From Magnetovibrio sp. (GTDB taxonomy: Bacteria; Pseudomonadota; Alphaproteobacteria; Rhodospirillales; Magnetovibrionaceae), in contig NZ_DATCTF010000011.1 of assembly GCF_036568125.1 (NCBI RefSeq), positions 171,267-235,266 of the forward strand: a DNA stretch of 64,000 bases, read 5' to 3'. Shown here piece after piece: positions 54,137-63,788 of the stretch (the first letter of the stretch is position 1; every line of letters begins with the position of its first letter). The position numbers and the translations under genes were made by a program. The notes beneath the pieces are model-generated. The model saw only the letters and a list, made by a program, of their open reading frames with translations, did not search any database and was not told the DNA's origin.

Positions 54137-54814
54137 ATGCTGTCGGTCATCATCCCCACCCTCAACGCCGGACAAACCTTGGGCCGCACCTTGCACAGCG
54201 TCCAGGCGTCGGCGCCGCCACTGCTGGACGTGCTGGTGGTCGATGGCGGTTCCAGCGACGACACCGCCCGCATCGCCGCCGATCAAGGCGCCAAACTGAT
54301 CGAGACCCAGCCCGGACGCGGCCGCCAACTGGCCCACGGCGCTGAGGTGGCGAAGGGACCGTGGCTCTTGTTTCTACACGCCGACACCGTGTTGCCCGAT
54401 GATTGGGAAGCGGATCTCAGCCGCTTCATCACCCTTGAACGCAACCAAAACCTAGCTGGCTATTTTCGCCTTCGCTTCGACATCCAAAGTCGCGCCGCCC
54501 GCCGTGTCGCGGCGTTGGCCAATTGGCGCGCCGATGTGTTGGGCTTGCCTTACGGCGACCAAGGCCTGCTGATCCACCGCGACCTTTACGAAGCTGTCGG
54601 CGGTTTTCGCGCCGAGCAAAATTTGATGGAAGATGTCGACTTGGTACGCCGCATCGGGCCGATGCGCCTCAAACGCATCAACCGCACCGTCACCACGTCG
54701 GCTACGCGCTACCAATCCGGTGGCTGGTGGGCGCGCCCGACGCGCAACGTGCTGTGTTTGGCGTTGTATCTGTTGGGCGCACCCCCACGCTGGATCGAAA
54801 GCCTGTATCGATGA
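54137..54814 (+). CDS. Family 2 glycosyltransferase, TIGR04283 type
   Basis: 225 residues from MLSVIIPTLNAG. GT-A fold: VVDGGSSDDTA, ARGRQ-like loop PGRGRQLAHGAEVA, LFLHADTVLP (the DxD equivalent) and LPYGDQGLLIHRDLYEAVGGF. TIGR04283 proteins are usually encoded next to TIGR04282 proteins, as here, where the stop overlaps the next start (ATGA). Their acceptor is not established; some relatives sit in arsenosugar clusters, but no arsenic gene is nearby. Confidence 0.87.
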   Translation: MLSVIIPTLNAGQTLGRTLHSVQASAPPLLDVLVVDGGSSDDTARIAADQGAKLIETQPGRGRQLAHGAEVAKGPWLLFLHADTVLPDDWEADLSRFITLERNQNLAGYFRLRFDIQSRAARRVAALANWRADVLGLPYGDQGLLIHRDLYEAVGGFRAEQNLMEDVDLVRRIGPMRLKRINRTVTTSATRYQSGGWWARPTRNVLCLALYLLGAPPRWIESLYR

Positions 54815-55392
54815 GGCATCTGGTTTTGATGGCCAAAGCGCCACGCATCGGTCGGGTCAAATCCCGCCTTGCCAAAGATATCGGGCAAGTCGGGGCGTGG
54901 GCGTTTCAGCGTCGCACCCTGTTTGATGTCGCCCGCAAGTTGAAAGATGACCGTTGGCGATGTTGGCTGAGCGTCACGCCGGACCGATCGCGGTTCGAGC
55001 CGCGCATGTGGCCCAAGGGTTGGACGCTGATCTCCCAAGGCGACGGCGATTTGGGCGATCGCATGCTTAGGCCGTGGCTAGATCTGCCGCCTGGCCCTGT
55101 TGTCATCGTCGGCAGCGACATCCCCGACATCACCGCGACGCACATCGCGGCGGCGTTCGAAGCGTTGGGTGAAAACGACCTGGTGTTCGGCCCCGCCACC
55201 GACGGCGGTTATTGGCTGGTCGGCGCGAAACGCCGTCCGTGCCCGATCAACCCGTTTGCAGGCGTGCGCTGGTCGAGCGAACACGCGCTCAATGACACCA
55301 TCGCCAATGTGCCGGTCGGCGCAAAGATCGGTTTTATCGAAACGCTCAGCGACGTCGACGACGAAGCCGACCTTAAACGAGGTGCTCTTTAA
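54811..55392 (+). CDS. Glycosyltransferase-like nucleotidyl protein, TIGR04282/DUF2064 family
   Basis: 193 residues from MRHLVLMAKAPRIGRVKSRL. The start overlaps the TIGR04283 stop (ATGA); a long out-of-context extension upstream is rejected. PRIGRVKSRLAKDIG is the CofC/MobA-like nucleotide loop, QGDGDLGDRM and VVIVGSDIPDI (Asp metal site) and FGPATDGGYWLVG are DUF2064 signatures. It probably forms an activated intermediate for the preceding enzyme (inference). It overlaps convergent moaB by 20 bp. Confidence 0.87.
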   Translation: MRHLVLMAKAPRIGRVKSRLAKDIGQVGAWAFQRRTLFDVARKLKDDRWRCWLSVTPDRSRFEPRMWPKGWTLISQGDGDLGDRMLRPWLDLPPGPVVIVGSDIPDITATHIAAAFEALGENDLVFGPATDGGYWLVGAKRRPCPINPFAGVRWSSEHALNDTIANVPVGAKIGFIETLSDVDDEADLKRGAL

Positions 55393-55909
55393 GGCGCGGC
55401 ATCAGTTCGACCATGTTGCACGGCCGCGTGCGGGCGTCGAGTTGATGGACCAAGATGTCATCCCACGCGTCCTTGCACGCCCCGGTCGAACCCGGCAGCG
55501 CAAACAGATAGGTGCCGTTGGCGAGACCCGCGGTGGCGCGGGACTGAATGGTCGAGGTCTTGATCTTTTGATAGCTGATCCAGCGGAACAACTCACCAAA
55601 ACCCGGAATTTCTTTTTCCTGCACCTGGGCGAACGCTTCGGGCGTCACGTCGCGGCCGGTCAGGCCGGTGCCGCCGGTGGCGATGACCACGTCGATGTCG
55701 TCGTCCGCGATCCAGACCTTAAGCTGTTCGACCAACATCGGCACGTCGTCCTTGATGATTTCGCGCGCGGCGACGATGTGGTTCGCGCCTTCGATGCGTT
55801 GCACCAAGGTGTCGCCCGATTTATCGGTTTCCAACGTGCGGGTGTCCGACACCGTCAACACCGCGATGCGCACCGGTAAAAATACGCGCTCCCCTTCAAT
55901 TTTGGACAT
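55373..55909 (-). CDS. moaB: Molybdenum cofactor biosynthesis protein B
   Basis: 178 residues from MSKIEGERVFLPVRIAVLTVSD; the longer open frame is inside slt. MoaB/MogA fold: TVSDTRTLETDKSGDTL, ATGGTGLTGRDVTPEA (molybdopterin site) and ALPGSTGACKDAWDDIL. It handles molybdopterin in cofactor assembly, probably as an adenylyltransferase-like protein. Its start overlaps the end of the lytic transglycosylase gene by 14 bp on the same strand, so the two are likely co-transcribed. Confidence 0.94.
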   Translation of the reverse strand: MSKIEGERVFLPVRIAVLTVSDTRTLETDKSGDTLVQRIEGANHIVAAREIIKDDVPMLVEQLKVWIADDDIDVVIATGGTGLTGRDVTPEAFAQVQEKEIPGFGELFRWISYQKIKTSTIQSRATAGLANGTYLFALPGSTGACKDAWDDILVHQLDARTRPCNMVELMPRLKEHLV

Positions 55910-57728
55910 TGGCGGCGACCTCTTGCGGTTGTTGGCTTTGACCTGCACCCAACGCGCTGTAGCTGGGCCAAACACCCGAGGCGACAGCGTCCAGGGACGG
56001 CGCGCTTTGACCTAAGCGATTGCGATAAATCCACAAGTTGGTCAGCACGCGTTCGATAAAAATACGGGTTTCACGCGACGGCAGGCTTTCGATGAAAAAC
56101 AACGCATCGTCCATGTCATCGACGTTGCGCCGCCATTTGTTGAGATTGCCCGGACCGCCGTTCCAAGCCGCAGCCATCAAGAACAGGTCGCCTTGGATTT
56201 TGTCGTCGCTGAGCAACAGCGAAATGTATTTTTGCCCCAGCTGCAAATTAAACTGCGGATCGAACAGTTCCGAACGCTTGTTCCAGCGCAAGGTTCGGTC
56301 GCGCGCGACGAAGCTCGCGGTGCCCGGCATCAACTGCATCAAACCGCGTGCGCCCGCGCCGGATTTGGCGTTGGGGTTGAAGCGCGATTCCTGACGCACC
56401 AGGGCGTAAATCAACGCTCGGTCGACCTTGAACCCGTCCGCCGGTTCCCACGACGGCAACGGATAGGACGCACCGTCGAAACCGCCGCCGTTGGGATAGA
56501 GCATCGCGTCCAGGCGCATGGTTAGTTCCGCCATGCCGGTGTGCGCGGCGATGGCGAGCATGCCGCGCGACAGCTCACGCGGGGCCAACCGCGCGGTTTG
56601 GCGCATTTCTTTTTCGGCAATAACGTCTTCGCCAATTTGCAGCAAAGCCAGGGCGCGCCGCCCGCCGTTGTGTTGCAGCAGCGCTTGCACCTCGGTGCCA
56701 TCCATTGGCGGCAGGTCCCAGTTGAACGCCGGCTCGCGGCCCAACAGCTTGCTCGCCAACATGCCGTAGAACGTGCGCGGGTGTTCGGCGGCCTGTTCCA
56801 GCAACGCCATGACCTTTTCCGGACGACGCGAAATCAAATGCGCGCGCGCGGCCCAAAACGCGCTGGCGGAATGGGACCAGGGTGAAGCGTCATACTTTGC
56901 CGACAATTCGAAGTGTTCCGCGGCTTTGTCCAGCTGCCCCAGACGCCATTGCGCCAAGCCCGCCGTCCAGTGCAGCCCCGACTGATATTTGCCTGAACGG
57001 CTGGCGGCTTTTTCAGCCCACTCGACCGCCCACTGGTCGCGCCCGGCCATGAAATAACCATGGGCGAGACGTCCACGCGCCCAGTCCATGTTGTAATCGT
57101 CGAACAGCTTTTTGACCTCGGCCGTTTCGATCAGCTTTTTCACCGCCAAGGTATGGCCTTTGCGCAGGTGGCTTTTGATGGTGACCTTCAGGCGCGCAAC
57201 GCGGCGGCGCTGTTCGCGGTTCAGGTGCTTGCGCTTGGGCCCTTCGGCGGCGTCGGACGACGTCGCGGGTTGATACAGCCCACGGCCGATGATCGGCTTG
57301 TCCGGATATTTGTAATTCGCCGGACGGCGTTTGAGCGCCAGTTTGTAGATCTGCTGAGCATCGTGGTGATCGGCGTATTCGGCCAGCCACGCCTTGAGTT
57401 CTTTGTATTTCGAACGGTACTTGGTGGGATGCAGATAGCGCTGCGCCAACACGTGGCCCATCAGCAGCCGGTCGGTGAGCTTTTTGATTTCACGATCGGC
57501 TTTGGCCCAATCGCCTTTTTCCTGCAGGGCGAAAATGGTGCGATAGAGCTCGGCGTCATCGGCGCTCAACACGCTGGGTAGGGCGACCTGGCCGACTTGC
57601 ATCGCGGGCAGCGACGCCAGCTCGGGCGCGGCCTCTTGGGCGGCACTTACCGATGGCATCGACACAACCGCGCCCGCCACGGACGCGGCGAACGTCATCG
57701 CACGCAAAACCAGTCTTATGGAAGGCAT
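55896..57728 (-). CDS. slt: Soluble lytic murein transglycosylase
   Basis: 610 residues. Signal peptide (LRAMTFAASVAGAVVSM, cleavage after VSAA near 29), then a long alpha-superhelical region with TPR-like repeats (about 60-430), then the SLT catalytic domain (about 440-570): LIYALVRQESRFNPNA with the catalytic Glu, GARGLMQLMPGTA, NLQLGQKYIS and AAAWNGGPGNLNKW. It cleaves peptidoglycan in the periplasm, forming anhydromuropeptides. ATG lacks a clear ribosome site; MTFAASV at residue 11 is an alternative. Confidence 0.94.
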   Translation of the reverse strand: MPSIRLVLRAMTFAASVAGAVVSMPSVSAAQEAAPELASLPAMQVGQVALPSVLSADDAELYRTIFALQEKGDWAKADREIKKLTDRLLMGHVLAQRYLHPTKYRSKYKELKAWLAEYADHHDAQQIYKLALKRRPANYKYPDKPIIGRGLYQPATSSDAAEGPKRKHLNREQRRRVARLKVTIKSHLRKGHTLAVKKLIETAEVKKLFDDYNMDWARGRLAHGYFMAGRDQWAVEWAEKAASRSGKYQSGLHWTAGLAQWRLGQLDKAAEHFELSAKYDASPWSHSASAFWAARAHLISRRPEKVMALLEQAAEHPRTFYGMLASKLLGREPAFNWDLPPMDGTEVQALLQHNGGRRALALLQIGEDVIAEKEMRQTARLAPRELSRGMLAIAAHTGMAELTMRLDAMLYPNGGGFDGASYPLPSWEPADGFKVDRALIYALVRQESRFNPNAKSGAGARGLMQLMPGTASFVARDRTLRWNKRSELFDPQFNLQLGQKYISLLLSDDKIQGDLFLMAAAWNGGPGNLNKWRRNVDDMDDALFFIESLPSRETRIFIERVLTNLWIYRNRLGQSAPSLDAVASGVWPSYSALGAGQSQQPQEVAANVQN

Positions 57729-57908
57729 AATGTTTTAAACAACCCCACTCACGGCACAGCGGATCGGACACCGCGCGTTTCTGACTTTATGCATATGGAA
57801 GACAACGCCCGAATCGGGTTTTATCATCCCCCCTAAATATTGATAAATCTTATACGTCACAGCCGCACATGTGGCAACGGGGGCCGCCAAACGGCGCGCG
57901 ACGCAACG

Positions 57909-58802
57909 TTAGGCAAGCTCGGCCAGCTTAGCCTTGATCGCTATCAAATCGGACCAGGCCTCGCGTTTGTGCGCCGGCGTGCGCAGCAAATAAGCCGGAT
58001 GATAGATCGCACTGGCGGCGATGGGATGTGACATTCGTCCGGTTTCATAAGTGAACCAGCGGCCACGCAAGCGGGACACACTGCCTTGCTGCGCCAAAAG
58101 CGAATGCGTCGCCGGTCCGCCAACGGTGATCAAGATGGCCGGATCGATCAGCTCGATCATGCGTTCGACGAACGGCAGACAGACCGCGATTTCGCCGGAA
58201 TTGGGCGTTCGATTGCCTGGCGGGCGCCAGAACACGGTGTTGGAAATAAACACGTCCGAGCGATTTAAGCCGATGGACGCCAGCATCTTGTCCAAAAGCT
58301 GACCGCTGGCGCCGACGAACGGCACGCCTTGGCGATCTTCATCCGCGCCCGGTGCTTCGCCGATCAACACAAGCCGCGCATCGGGGTTGCCGTCACCGAA
58401 CACCAGGTTCATCGCGGTCTTTTTCAACGGACAGCCGTCGAAATCTTGCAAAACCGCACGTAGCTCATCCAGGTTCTTAGCTTCACGGGCCAATTTGACG
58501 GCGCTTTTCATCGCCTCTTCGCCGACGCCGCCATCGCTCGGTCGGACCTGCGCGGGTCCGGCGCGACCGGCGGGCGTCGGCACCCCTCCGGTCTGTGCAC
58601 TGTGCGCAGCGTGGTGTGCGGCATGTCCGGCGTTGGCGTCTTTCAGCAACGCTTGCGCCTCGGCGTCACGCTGGGCCTGGGCTTCGCGCACCAGGGCGTA
58701 ACGGTCCAGAGGTTCTTCACCCACGGCCTCGTCCACCCCGGCATCGAGATACCAGGCCAAAACGTCGGCGGGATGGTGCAGAGCGTCTTCAAATGCGTTC
58801 AT
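57909..58802 (-). CDS. Uracil-DNA glycosylase, family 4-like, with altered cysteine set
   Basis: 297 residues from [15 protein letters not shown] (a GTG two codons earlier is possible). The N-terminal ~100 residues are a low-complexity, Ala/His-rich extension; the UDG fold starts near residue 100. Motifs: [19 protein letters not shown] (motif 1), [14 protein letters not shown], and [14 protein letters not shown] (motif 2, HPAYLLR). Family 4 enzymes bind 4Fe-4S through four Cys. Here only GCPLKK and AVCLPF keep a Cys; the KCRPPGNR cysteine is replaced (FWRPPGNR). It removes uracil from DNA. Divergent from etf-QO. Confidence 0.87.
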   Translation of the reverse strand: MNAFEDALHHPADVLAWYLDAGVDEAVGEEPLDRYALVREAQAQRDAEAQALLKDANAGHAAHHAAHSAQTGGVPTPAGRAGPAQVRPSDGGVGEEAMKSAVKLAREAKNLDELRAVLQDFDGCPLKKTAMNLVFGDGNPDARLVLIGEAPGADEDRQGVPFVGASGQLLDKMLASIGLNRSDVFISNTVFWRPPGNRTPNSGEIAVCLPFVERMIELIDPAILITVGGPATHSLLAQQGSVSRLRGRWFTYETGRMSHPIAASAIYHPAYLLRTPAHKREAWSDLIAIKAKLAELA

Positions 58803-58839
58803 GGCCACACCATACCATCGTCACCGGGCAAGGAAAGCC

Positions 58840-58876
58840 TTGCTGCACCGCAAATCATTATTTCGCAGTTGCAGCA
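58840..58876. promoter_or_regulatory. Paired operator-like boxes before etf-QO
   Basis: TTGCTGCACCGCAA (58840-58853) and TTTCGCAGTTGCAGCA (58861-58876), centres ~22 bp apart and ~103 bp before the gene. The first closely matches the reverse strand of the second etfB box (TTGCCGCACCTGCAA); the second shares TTTCGCA-NN-TGC with the ecm|ccr box. Confidence 0.5.
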
Positions 58877-58978
58877 TTTCCAATCCTGAGGTTTAATTTC
58901 AAGAATGTAACCGGGCGCAAAACCCGGGCCGAGAATTATAATGGCCAAGACACAGGGCAGAGCAGGAGCGCAAAGCGC

Positions 58979-60613
58979 ATGGAACGGGAATCGATGGAAT
59001 TCGACGTGGTCGTGGTCGGGGGCGGCCCGGCGGGCCTGACGGCGGCGATCCGCATCAAGCAACAGGCGCAAGTGGCGGGTAAAGACATTTCCGTGTGCGT
59101 GCTGGAAAAGGGTTCCGAAATCGGCGCGCATATCCTGTCCGGCGCGGTGATCGACCCGATCGCGCTGACCGAACTGTTTCCCGACTGGCAAGACAAAGGT
59201 GCGCCGCTCACCACCCCGGTCACGGACGACCAATTCCTGTTTTTGACCTCCCAATCCGCGTTCAAGCTGCCGACACCGCCACAAATGCACAACGCGGGTA
59301 ATTTCGTCGCTTCGCTGGGCGCGCTGACGCGCTGGTTGGGCGAACAGGCCGAAACGCTGGAGATCGAGGTGTTCGCGGGGTTCGCAGCGGCCGAAATCCT
59401 CTATCACGACGACGGCCGCGTCAAAGGCGTCGCCACCGGCGATATGGGCCGCACCGCAGCGGGCGAAGAAGGCCCCAATTTCGAACCGGGCGTGGAATTG
59501 CACGCCACCTACACCCTGTTCGCCGAAGGCTGCCGCGGCTCGCTGTCGCAGCAGTTGATGGCCAAGTTCGGCCTGCGCGACGGCATCGGCCCGCAGACGT
59601 ACGGCATCGGCATCAAGGAACTGTGGGAAATCAAACCCGAAAACCACAAACCCGGCACCGTCATCCACACCGTCGGCTGGCCGCTGACCAGCGACGTCTA
59701 CGGTGGCTCGTTCCTCTATCACCTGGGCGACAATCTGGTGTCGGTGGGCTTCATCGTCGGGCTGGATTACACCAACCCCTATCTATCGCCGTTCGATGAG
59801 ATGCAGCGATTCAAGACCCATCCCAAAATCCGCCCGGTGTTCGAAGGCGGGCGGCGCATCGCCTATGGCGCGCGCGCGCTCAACGAAGGTGGTTTTCAAG
59901 CGATTCCCAAGCTGATCTTCCCCGGCGGTGCGTTGATCGGCGCGTCGGCTGGTTTCATGAACGTGCCGCGCATCAAGGGTTCGCACACGGCGATGAAATC
60001 GGCCATCGAATGCGCCGACGCTATTGTCGCAGCGATGGGCGAAAACGCCCCCGCGTTGTTGGACGCCTATCCCGAAACGCTCCAAAAATCGTGGTTGTGG
60101 GCGGAACTGTTCAAGTCGCGCAACATTCGCCCGTCGTTCAAAAACGGCCTGTGGGCAGGCATCGCCTATTCGGCCATCGACACCTATCTATTCGCCGGGC
60201 GCGCGCCGTGGACATTCAGTCATCACAGCGACCACGACCAATTGAAGCGCGCACAAGCGCCGCTGAAAATCGACTATCCCAAACCCGACGGGGTGGTGAG
60301 CTTCGACAAGCTCAGTTCGGTATTCGTTTCCAACACCAACCACGAAGAAGACCAGCCTTGTCACCTGACCCTCAAGGACGATCGGGTGCCGGTGAACACC
60401 AACTTGGTTCTTTATGACGGGCCGGAGGCGCGCTTTTGCCCTGCCGGCGTTTATGAATTCGTCGAGGTCGAAGGCGACCCAGACAGCAAACGCCTTCAGA
60501 TCAACGCCCAGAACTGCGTCCACTGCAAGACCTGCGACATCAAGGATCCGACGCAAAACATCGTGTGGACCACCCCGCAAGGCGGCGGCGGGCCTAATTA
60601 TCCGAATATGTAA
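58979..60613 (+). CDS. Electron transfer flavoprotein-ubiquinone oxidoreductase
   Basis: 544 residues from [19 protein letters not shown], with GCAGGAGC upstream; the long upstream frame is inside the UDG gene and is rejected. FAD dinucleotide site [27 protein letters not shown] and [17 protein letters not shown] follow; the C-terminus binds 4Fe-4[26 protein letters not shown]. It moves electrons from ETF to the ubiquinone pool at the inner membrane, serving Mcd and beta-oxidation. Preceded by boxes similar to those at etfBA. Confidence 0.96.
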   Translation: MERESMEFDVVVVGGGPAGLTAAIRIKQQAQVAGKDISVCVLEKGSEIGAHILSGAVIDPIALTELFPDWQDKGAPLTTPVTDDQFLFLTSQSAFKLPTPPQMHNAGNFVASLGALTRWLGEQAETLEIEVFAGFAAAEILYHDDGRVKGVATGDMGRTAAGEEGPNFEPGVELHATYTLFAEGCRGSLSQQLMAKFGLRDGIGPQTYGIGIKELWEIKPENHKPGTVIHTVGWPLTSDVYGGSFLYHLGDNLVSVGFIVGLDYTNPYLSPFDEMQRFKTHPKIRPVFEGGRRIAYGARALNEGGFQAIPKLIFPGGALIGASAGFMNVPRIKGSHTAMKSAIECADAIVAAMGENAPALLDAYPETLQKSWLWAELFKSRNIRPSFKNGLWAGIAYSAIDTYLFAGRAPWTFSHHSDHDQLKRAQAPLKIDYPKPDGVVSFDKLSSVFVSNTNHEEDQPCHLTLKDDRVPVNTNLVLYDGPEARFCPAGVYEFVEVEGDPDSKRLQINAQNCVHCKTCDIKDPTQNIVWTTPQGGGGPNYPNM

Positions 60614-60667
60614 AAATACGCGTTCCCGTTTGTTGCCCGGCGCGCGTGGGGCGGCTACACTCTGCGC

Positions 60668-62404
60668 ATGTTTGCTCAACGCCCCCCTCTGCGGCCTTTG
60701 GGTCCGTCTCTCCGTCCGCTGCGCACGTTCGCGGCGCTGCTGTTTGTATCCGGATGTGTTCTCAGCGCCCCGACGGTGGTGCCGGCATCAGATGGCCAGC
60801 CCCACATCGGCGAAAGCGCCGCGGGAAATTATCTCGCCGGCCGCCACGCCGAACAGGTCGGTCAAAGCCTGGCCGCGATGCAATACTACGGTATCGCCAC
60901 CACCCGCGGCGATCTCGCCACCGCAGACCTATACAAACGCATCTATATTCTGGCGTTGACCGAAGGGCGCATCGACGAAGCGCTCACGTCGCTCGAAAAG
61001 GTCGAAAAAGCCGGAGAGAAAGCTCCCTTCGCCAATCTGTTGCGCGCGGTCCACGCGATCAAGATCAATAACTTCGCGCCCGTCGAGGAGCTGTTGAAAG
61101 ACGAAAAAACAGGTTTGGTGCGGCTGCTGGCCCCGCCCCTGATCGCTTGGGCCAAGGTCGGTCAAAACGACCATCAAGGCGCCTTGCAGGCGCTGGCGAA
61201 GATGAAGGAAGAATCGGCGTTGGAGGCTCTGCACGACCTGCACGCCGCCCTGATCGAAGAACGCGCCGGAAACGCCAAGGCGGCGGAAGACCTGTTCGTC
61301 AGCGTGCTCGCCAAAGCCGGCATGTCGACCCGCATTACCGAACTTTTGGGTGGACACTTCGAACGGCTCGGCAAATTCGACAAAGCCACCGAGCTGTATT
61401 CGAAATTCACCAACGACGGCGAAGGCGCGGCCATGCTGGCCCTTTCTGAGGCCCGTCGCAAAGCCAACAAGAAACGCCCCCTGGACGTCGCCACCGCACA
61501 AGACGGCGCCGCCGAAGCGCTGTTCAACATCGCCAGCGTGCTCCAGTCCCAGGCCGGTGACAGCCGCGTCCAAGTGCTCGCCCATCTGTCTTTATATCTG
61601 CGCCCAAACATGACCGCCGCCAATGTCGTCGCCGCCGCCGCGCTGGAAGCGAAGGAACGTTACGCCGACGCCAACGCCATTTATGCAACCGTGCCCAAGG
61701 ATTCGCCGCTGAGCTGGAACACGCGCATGCGCATGGCCGACAACCTCGACCGGATGGGCAATACCGACGACGCCGTGCACATGCTGCGCGCATTGGCGCG
61801 CGAACGCACGGATCGCGAAGTGCCGCTGATTGAACTGGGCGATGTCTTGCGCCGCCACGAACGTTTCAAAGAAGCCGCCGAGGCCTATACCGACGCATTC
61901 AAGCGCATCGAAAAAATCGACGCCCGGCATTGGACGGTGTTTTACGCCCGCGGCATCGCTTATGAGCAAACCGACCGTTGGCCTTTGGCCGAAAAAGATT
62001 TCCTCCAGGCCTTGGAGTTCGAACCCGATCAACCCTTGGTGCTCAACTATCTCGGCTACTCGTGGATCGACCAGGGTTTGCACCTGGACCGCGCCTTGAA
62101 GATGATCGAAAAAGCCGTCGATTTACGTCCCCGCGACGGTTACATCGTCGACAGTCTGGGGTGGGGCTTGTACCGTCTCGGTCAATTCGACGAAGCTGTG
62201 AAAAAGCTTGAGCGCGCGGTGATGCTGCGCCCCGCCGACCCGGTGATCAACGACCATCTCGGCGATGCGCTGTGGCAAGTCGGCCGCACCCGCGAAGCGC
62301 GCTTCCAGTGGGAACGCGCCAAGACGTTGGAGCCCGATGCGGATCTCGCCGAAATTCTGAACCAAAAGCTTAAAGACGGCCTGAAAACCGCCCCGGCGAT
62401 TTAA
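60668..62404 (+). CDS. TPR-repeat lipoprotein
   Basis: 578 residues. Basic N-terminus and hydrophobic TFAALLFVSGC with a lipobox (Cys near 30), so an outer- or inner-membrane lipoprotein is expected. The body is tetratricopeptide repeats: clear units include YLAGRHAEQVGQSLAAMQYY and, near the end, ALEFEPDQPLVLNYLGYSW, DSLGWGLYRLGQFDEAVKKL and INDHLGDALWQVGRTREARF. A similar TPR protein precedes ispE in many alphaproteobacteria. Probably a scaffold; partner unknown. ispE follows by 13 bp. Confidence 0.88.
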   Translation: MFAQRPPLRPLGPSLRPLRTFAALLFVSGCVLSAPTVVPASDGQPHIGESAAGNYLAGRHAEQVGQSLAAMQYYGIATTRGDLATADLYKRIYILALTEGRIDEALTSLEKVEKAGEKAPFANLLRAVHAIKINNFAPVEELLKDEKTGLVRLLAPPLIAWAKVGQNDHQGALQALAKMKEESALEALHDLHAALIEERAGNAKAAEDLFVSVLAKAGMSTRITELLGGHFERLGKFDKATELYSKFTNDGEGAAMLALSEARRKANKKRPLDVATAQDGAAEALFNIASVLQSQAGDSRVQVLAHLSLYLRPNMTAANVVAAAALEAKERYADANAIYATVPKDSPLSWNTRMRMADNLDRMGNTDDAVHMLRALARERTDREVPLIELGDVLRRHERFKEAAEAYTDAFKRIEKIDARHWTVFYARGIAYEQTDRWPLAEKDFLQALEFEPDQPLVLNYLGYSWIDQGLHLDRALKMIEKAVDLRPRDGYIVDSLGWGLYRLGQFDEAVKKLERAVMLRPADPVINDHLGDALWQVGRTREARFQWERAKTLEPDADLAEILNQKLKDGLKTAPAI

Positions 62405-62417
62405 CCGAGCCATCGTC

Positions 62418-63437
62418 ATGCCGCCGTCCCCCCGACCTCAGCGCGCCACCGTCAGCCGTTCCGCCCCGGCCAAGATCAATCTCTATCTGCACATCACCGG
62501 ACGGCGCGACGACGGCTATCACGAACTCGACAGCTTGGTGGTGTTCGCCAATGTCTGCGATCTCATCACCGTTGACGAAAATCCTGACGGCGTTGACGGC
62601 CTCACCCTCGCCATTACTGGACCGTTTGCCGCAGACCTGTCGGCCGATGGCGACAACCTGGTGCTGCGCGCGGCGCGTAAATTGGCCGAACACGTCGGCA
62701 TCAAGGCCACCGCGCACATCACGTTGGAAAAAAACCTGCCGGTCGCATCCGGCATTGGCGGCGGTTCGGCGGATGCCGCCGCGGCCTTGAAAGCGCTGGC
62801 ACAGTTTTGGGACATCGAGCTCGCCGACGAAGCCATTCATCACGTCGCCCATGACCTCGCCGACAACATCGACTCGGCGCGCGCGCTGTCGACCTTGTTC
62901 AAGCTGTGGCGAGATGACTTGGGCAGCGACATGCTCAGTGCCATCGGGTTGAAACTGGGCGCCGACGTGCCCGTGTGCCTGGAAGGTCGCCCGGCCTACA
63001 TGGGCGGCATCGGCGAACACCTGGACATGGCCCCGCACCTGCCCGTTGCATGGCTGGTGCTGGTCAATCCAGGGCTCAGCGTCTCGACCCCCGAGGTGTT
63101 CAAAGCCTACAAAGACTCCAACCATGATTTTTCCGTTCCGGCGCGGTTCCACGACCACCCCCGCGACGCCCGCCATCTGGCGCAGTTGCTGGCAGAACGC
63201 GACAACGACTTGATGGCTCCTGCAATCGCGCTGACGCCGCAAATTCAATCTGTTGTGGACGCGCTGAACGCGCTCGATGAAATCTTGCTGGCGCGCATGA
63301 GCGGCTCCGGCGCGACCTGTTTCGGTTTGTTTGCCAGCCGCGCCGCCGCTCAATCTGCGGCAAGCACCCTCGCGCAAAGCCATCCCACGTGGTGGGTTTC
63401 CGCCGCCGAAATGCTTGACACCGCACAGGTTTTCTAG
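62418..63437 (+). CDS. ispE: 4-Diphosphocytidyl-2-C-methyl-D-erythritol kinase
   Basis: 339 residues. GHMP kinase motifs: APAKINLYLHITGRRDDGYHEL (split: PAKINLYL, DDGYHEL), the glycine-rich LPVASGIGGGSADAAA and, near the C-terminus, ARMSGSGATCFGLF. It phosphorylates CDP-ME in the MEP isoprenoid pathway. The protein is somewhat longer than typical (~290) mainly through a proline-rich start and small insertions. Likely co-transcribed with the TPR gene. Confidence 0.95.
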   Translation: MPPSPRPQRATVSRSAPAKINLYLHITGRRDDGYHELDSLVVFANVCDLITVDENPDGVDGLTLAITGPFAADLSADGDNLVLRAARKLAEHVGIKATAHITLEKNLPVASGIGGGSADAAAALKALAQFWDIELADEAIHHVAHDLADNIDSARALSTLFKLWRDDLGSDMLSAIGLKLGADVPVCLEGRPAYMGGIGEHLDMAPHLPVAWLVLVNPGLSVSTPEVFKAYKDSNHDFSVPARFHDHPRDARHLAQLLAERDNDLMAPAIALTPQIQSVVDALNALDEILLARMSGSGATCFGLFASRAAAQSAASTLAQSHPTWWVSAAEMLDTAQVF

Positions 63438-63564
63438 ACTCGCGCCCCCCGTAGCCCACGACCTCGAACGAACAGGCAATTTTTTGTCATTCGCGCTTGC
63501 GAATACGGACGATACCCCTTATTTTCCCCTCCGCACCCCGCAGCGATGCGGGGCGTCAATGTGA

Positions 63565-63639
63565 TGGGGCGTAGCCAAGTGGTAAGGCAACGGCTTTTGA
63601 TGCCGTGCACCGTAGGTTCGAATCCTACCGCCCCAGCCA
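63565..63639 (+). tRNA. tRNA-Gln (anticodon TTG)
   Basis: Acceptor stem TGGGGCG pairs with CGCCCCA; anticodon arm ACGGC-TTTTGAT-GCCGT places TTG at positions 34-36; the T arm is GTAGG-TTCGAAT-CCTAC. CCA is encoded at the 3' end (63637-63639). All arms pair fully. Confidence 0.97.
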
Positions 63640-63646
63640 AAACAGC

Positions 63647-63672
63647 AAAAGGCTCCCAACCGGGAGCCTTTT
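63647..63672 (+). terminator. Terminator after tRNA-Gln
   Basis: AAAAGGCTCCC pairs with GGGAGCCTTTT around AACC (11 bp) eight bases past the tRNA. The A/T flanks make it usable from either side. Confidence 0.88.
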
Positions 63673-63748
63673 GTCATTGTCATTTCCATCTTAATTTGCG
63701 AACTCACAACATTAATTGCGAAACTTCGCATTAAATCTGCGACAAGCT

Positions 63749-63788
63749 AAAACGGCCTAGCCCTAAAAACAAAGGGTTAGGCCGTTTT
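63749..63788. terminator. Bidirectional terminator hairpin
   Basis: AAAACGGCCTAGCCCT pairs with AGGGTTAGGCCGTTTT (16 bp, one G-T pair) around AAAACAA. It has A on the left and T on the right. It may end a transcript arriving from the right-hand side. From 63789 to the window end I see no gene, only short open frames without ribosome sites. Confidence 0.75.
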
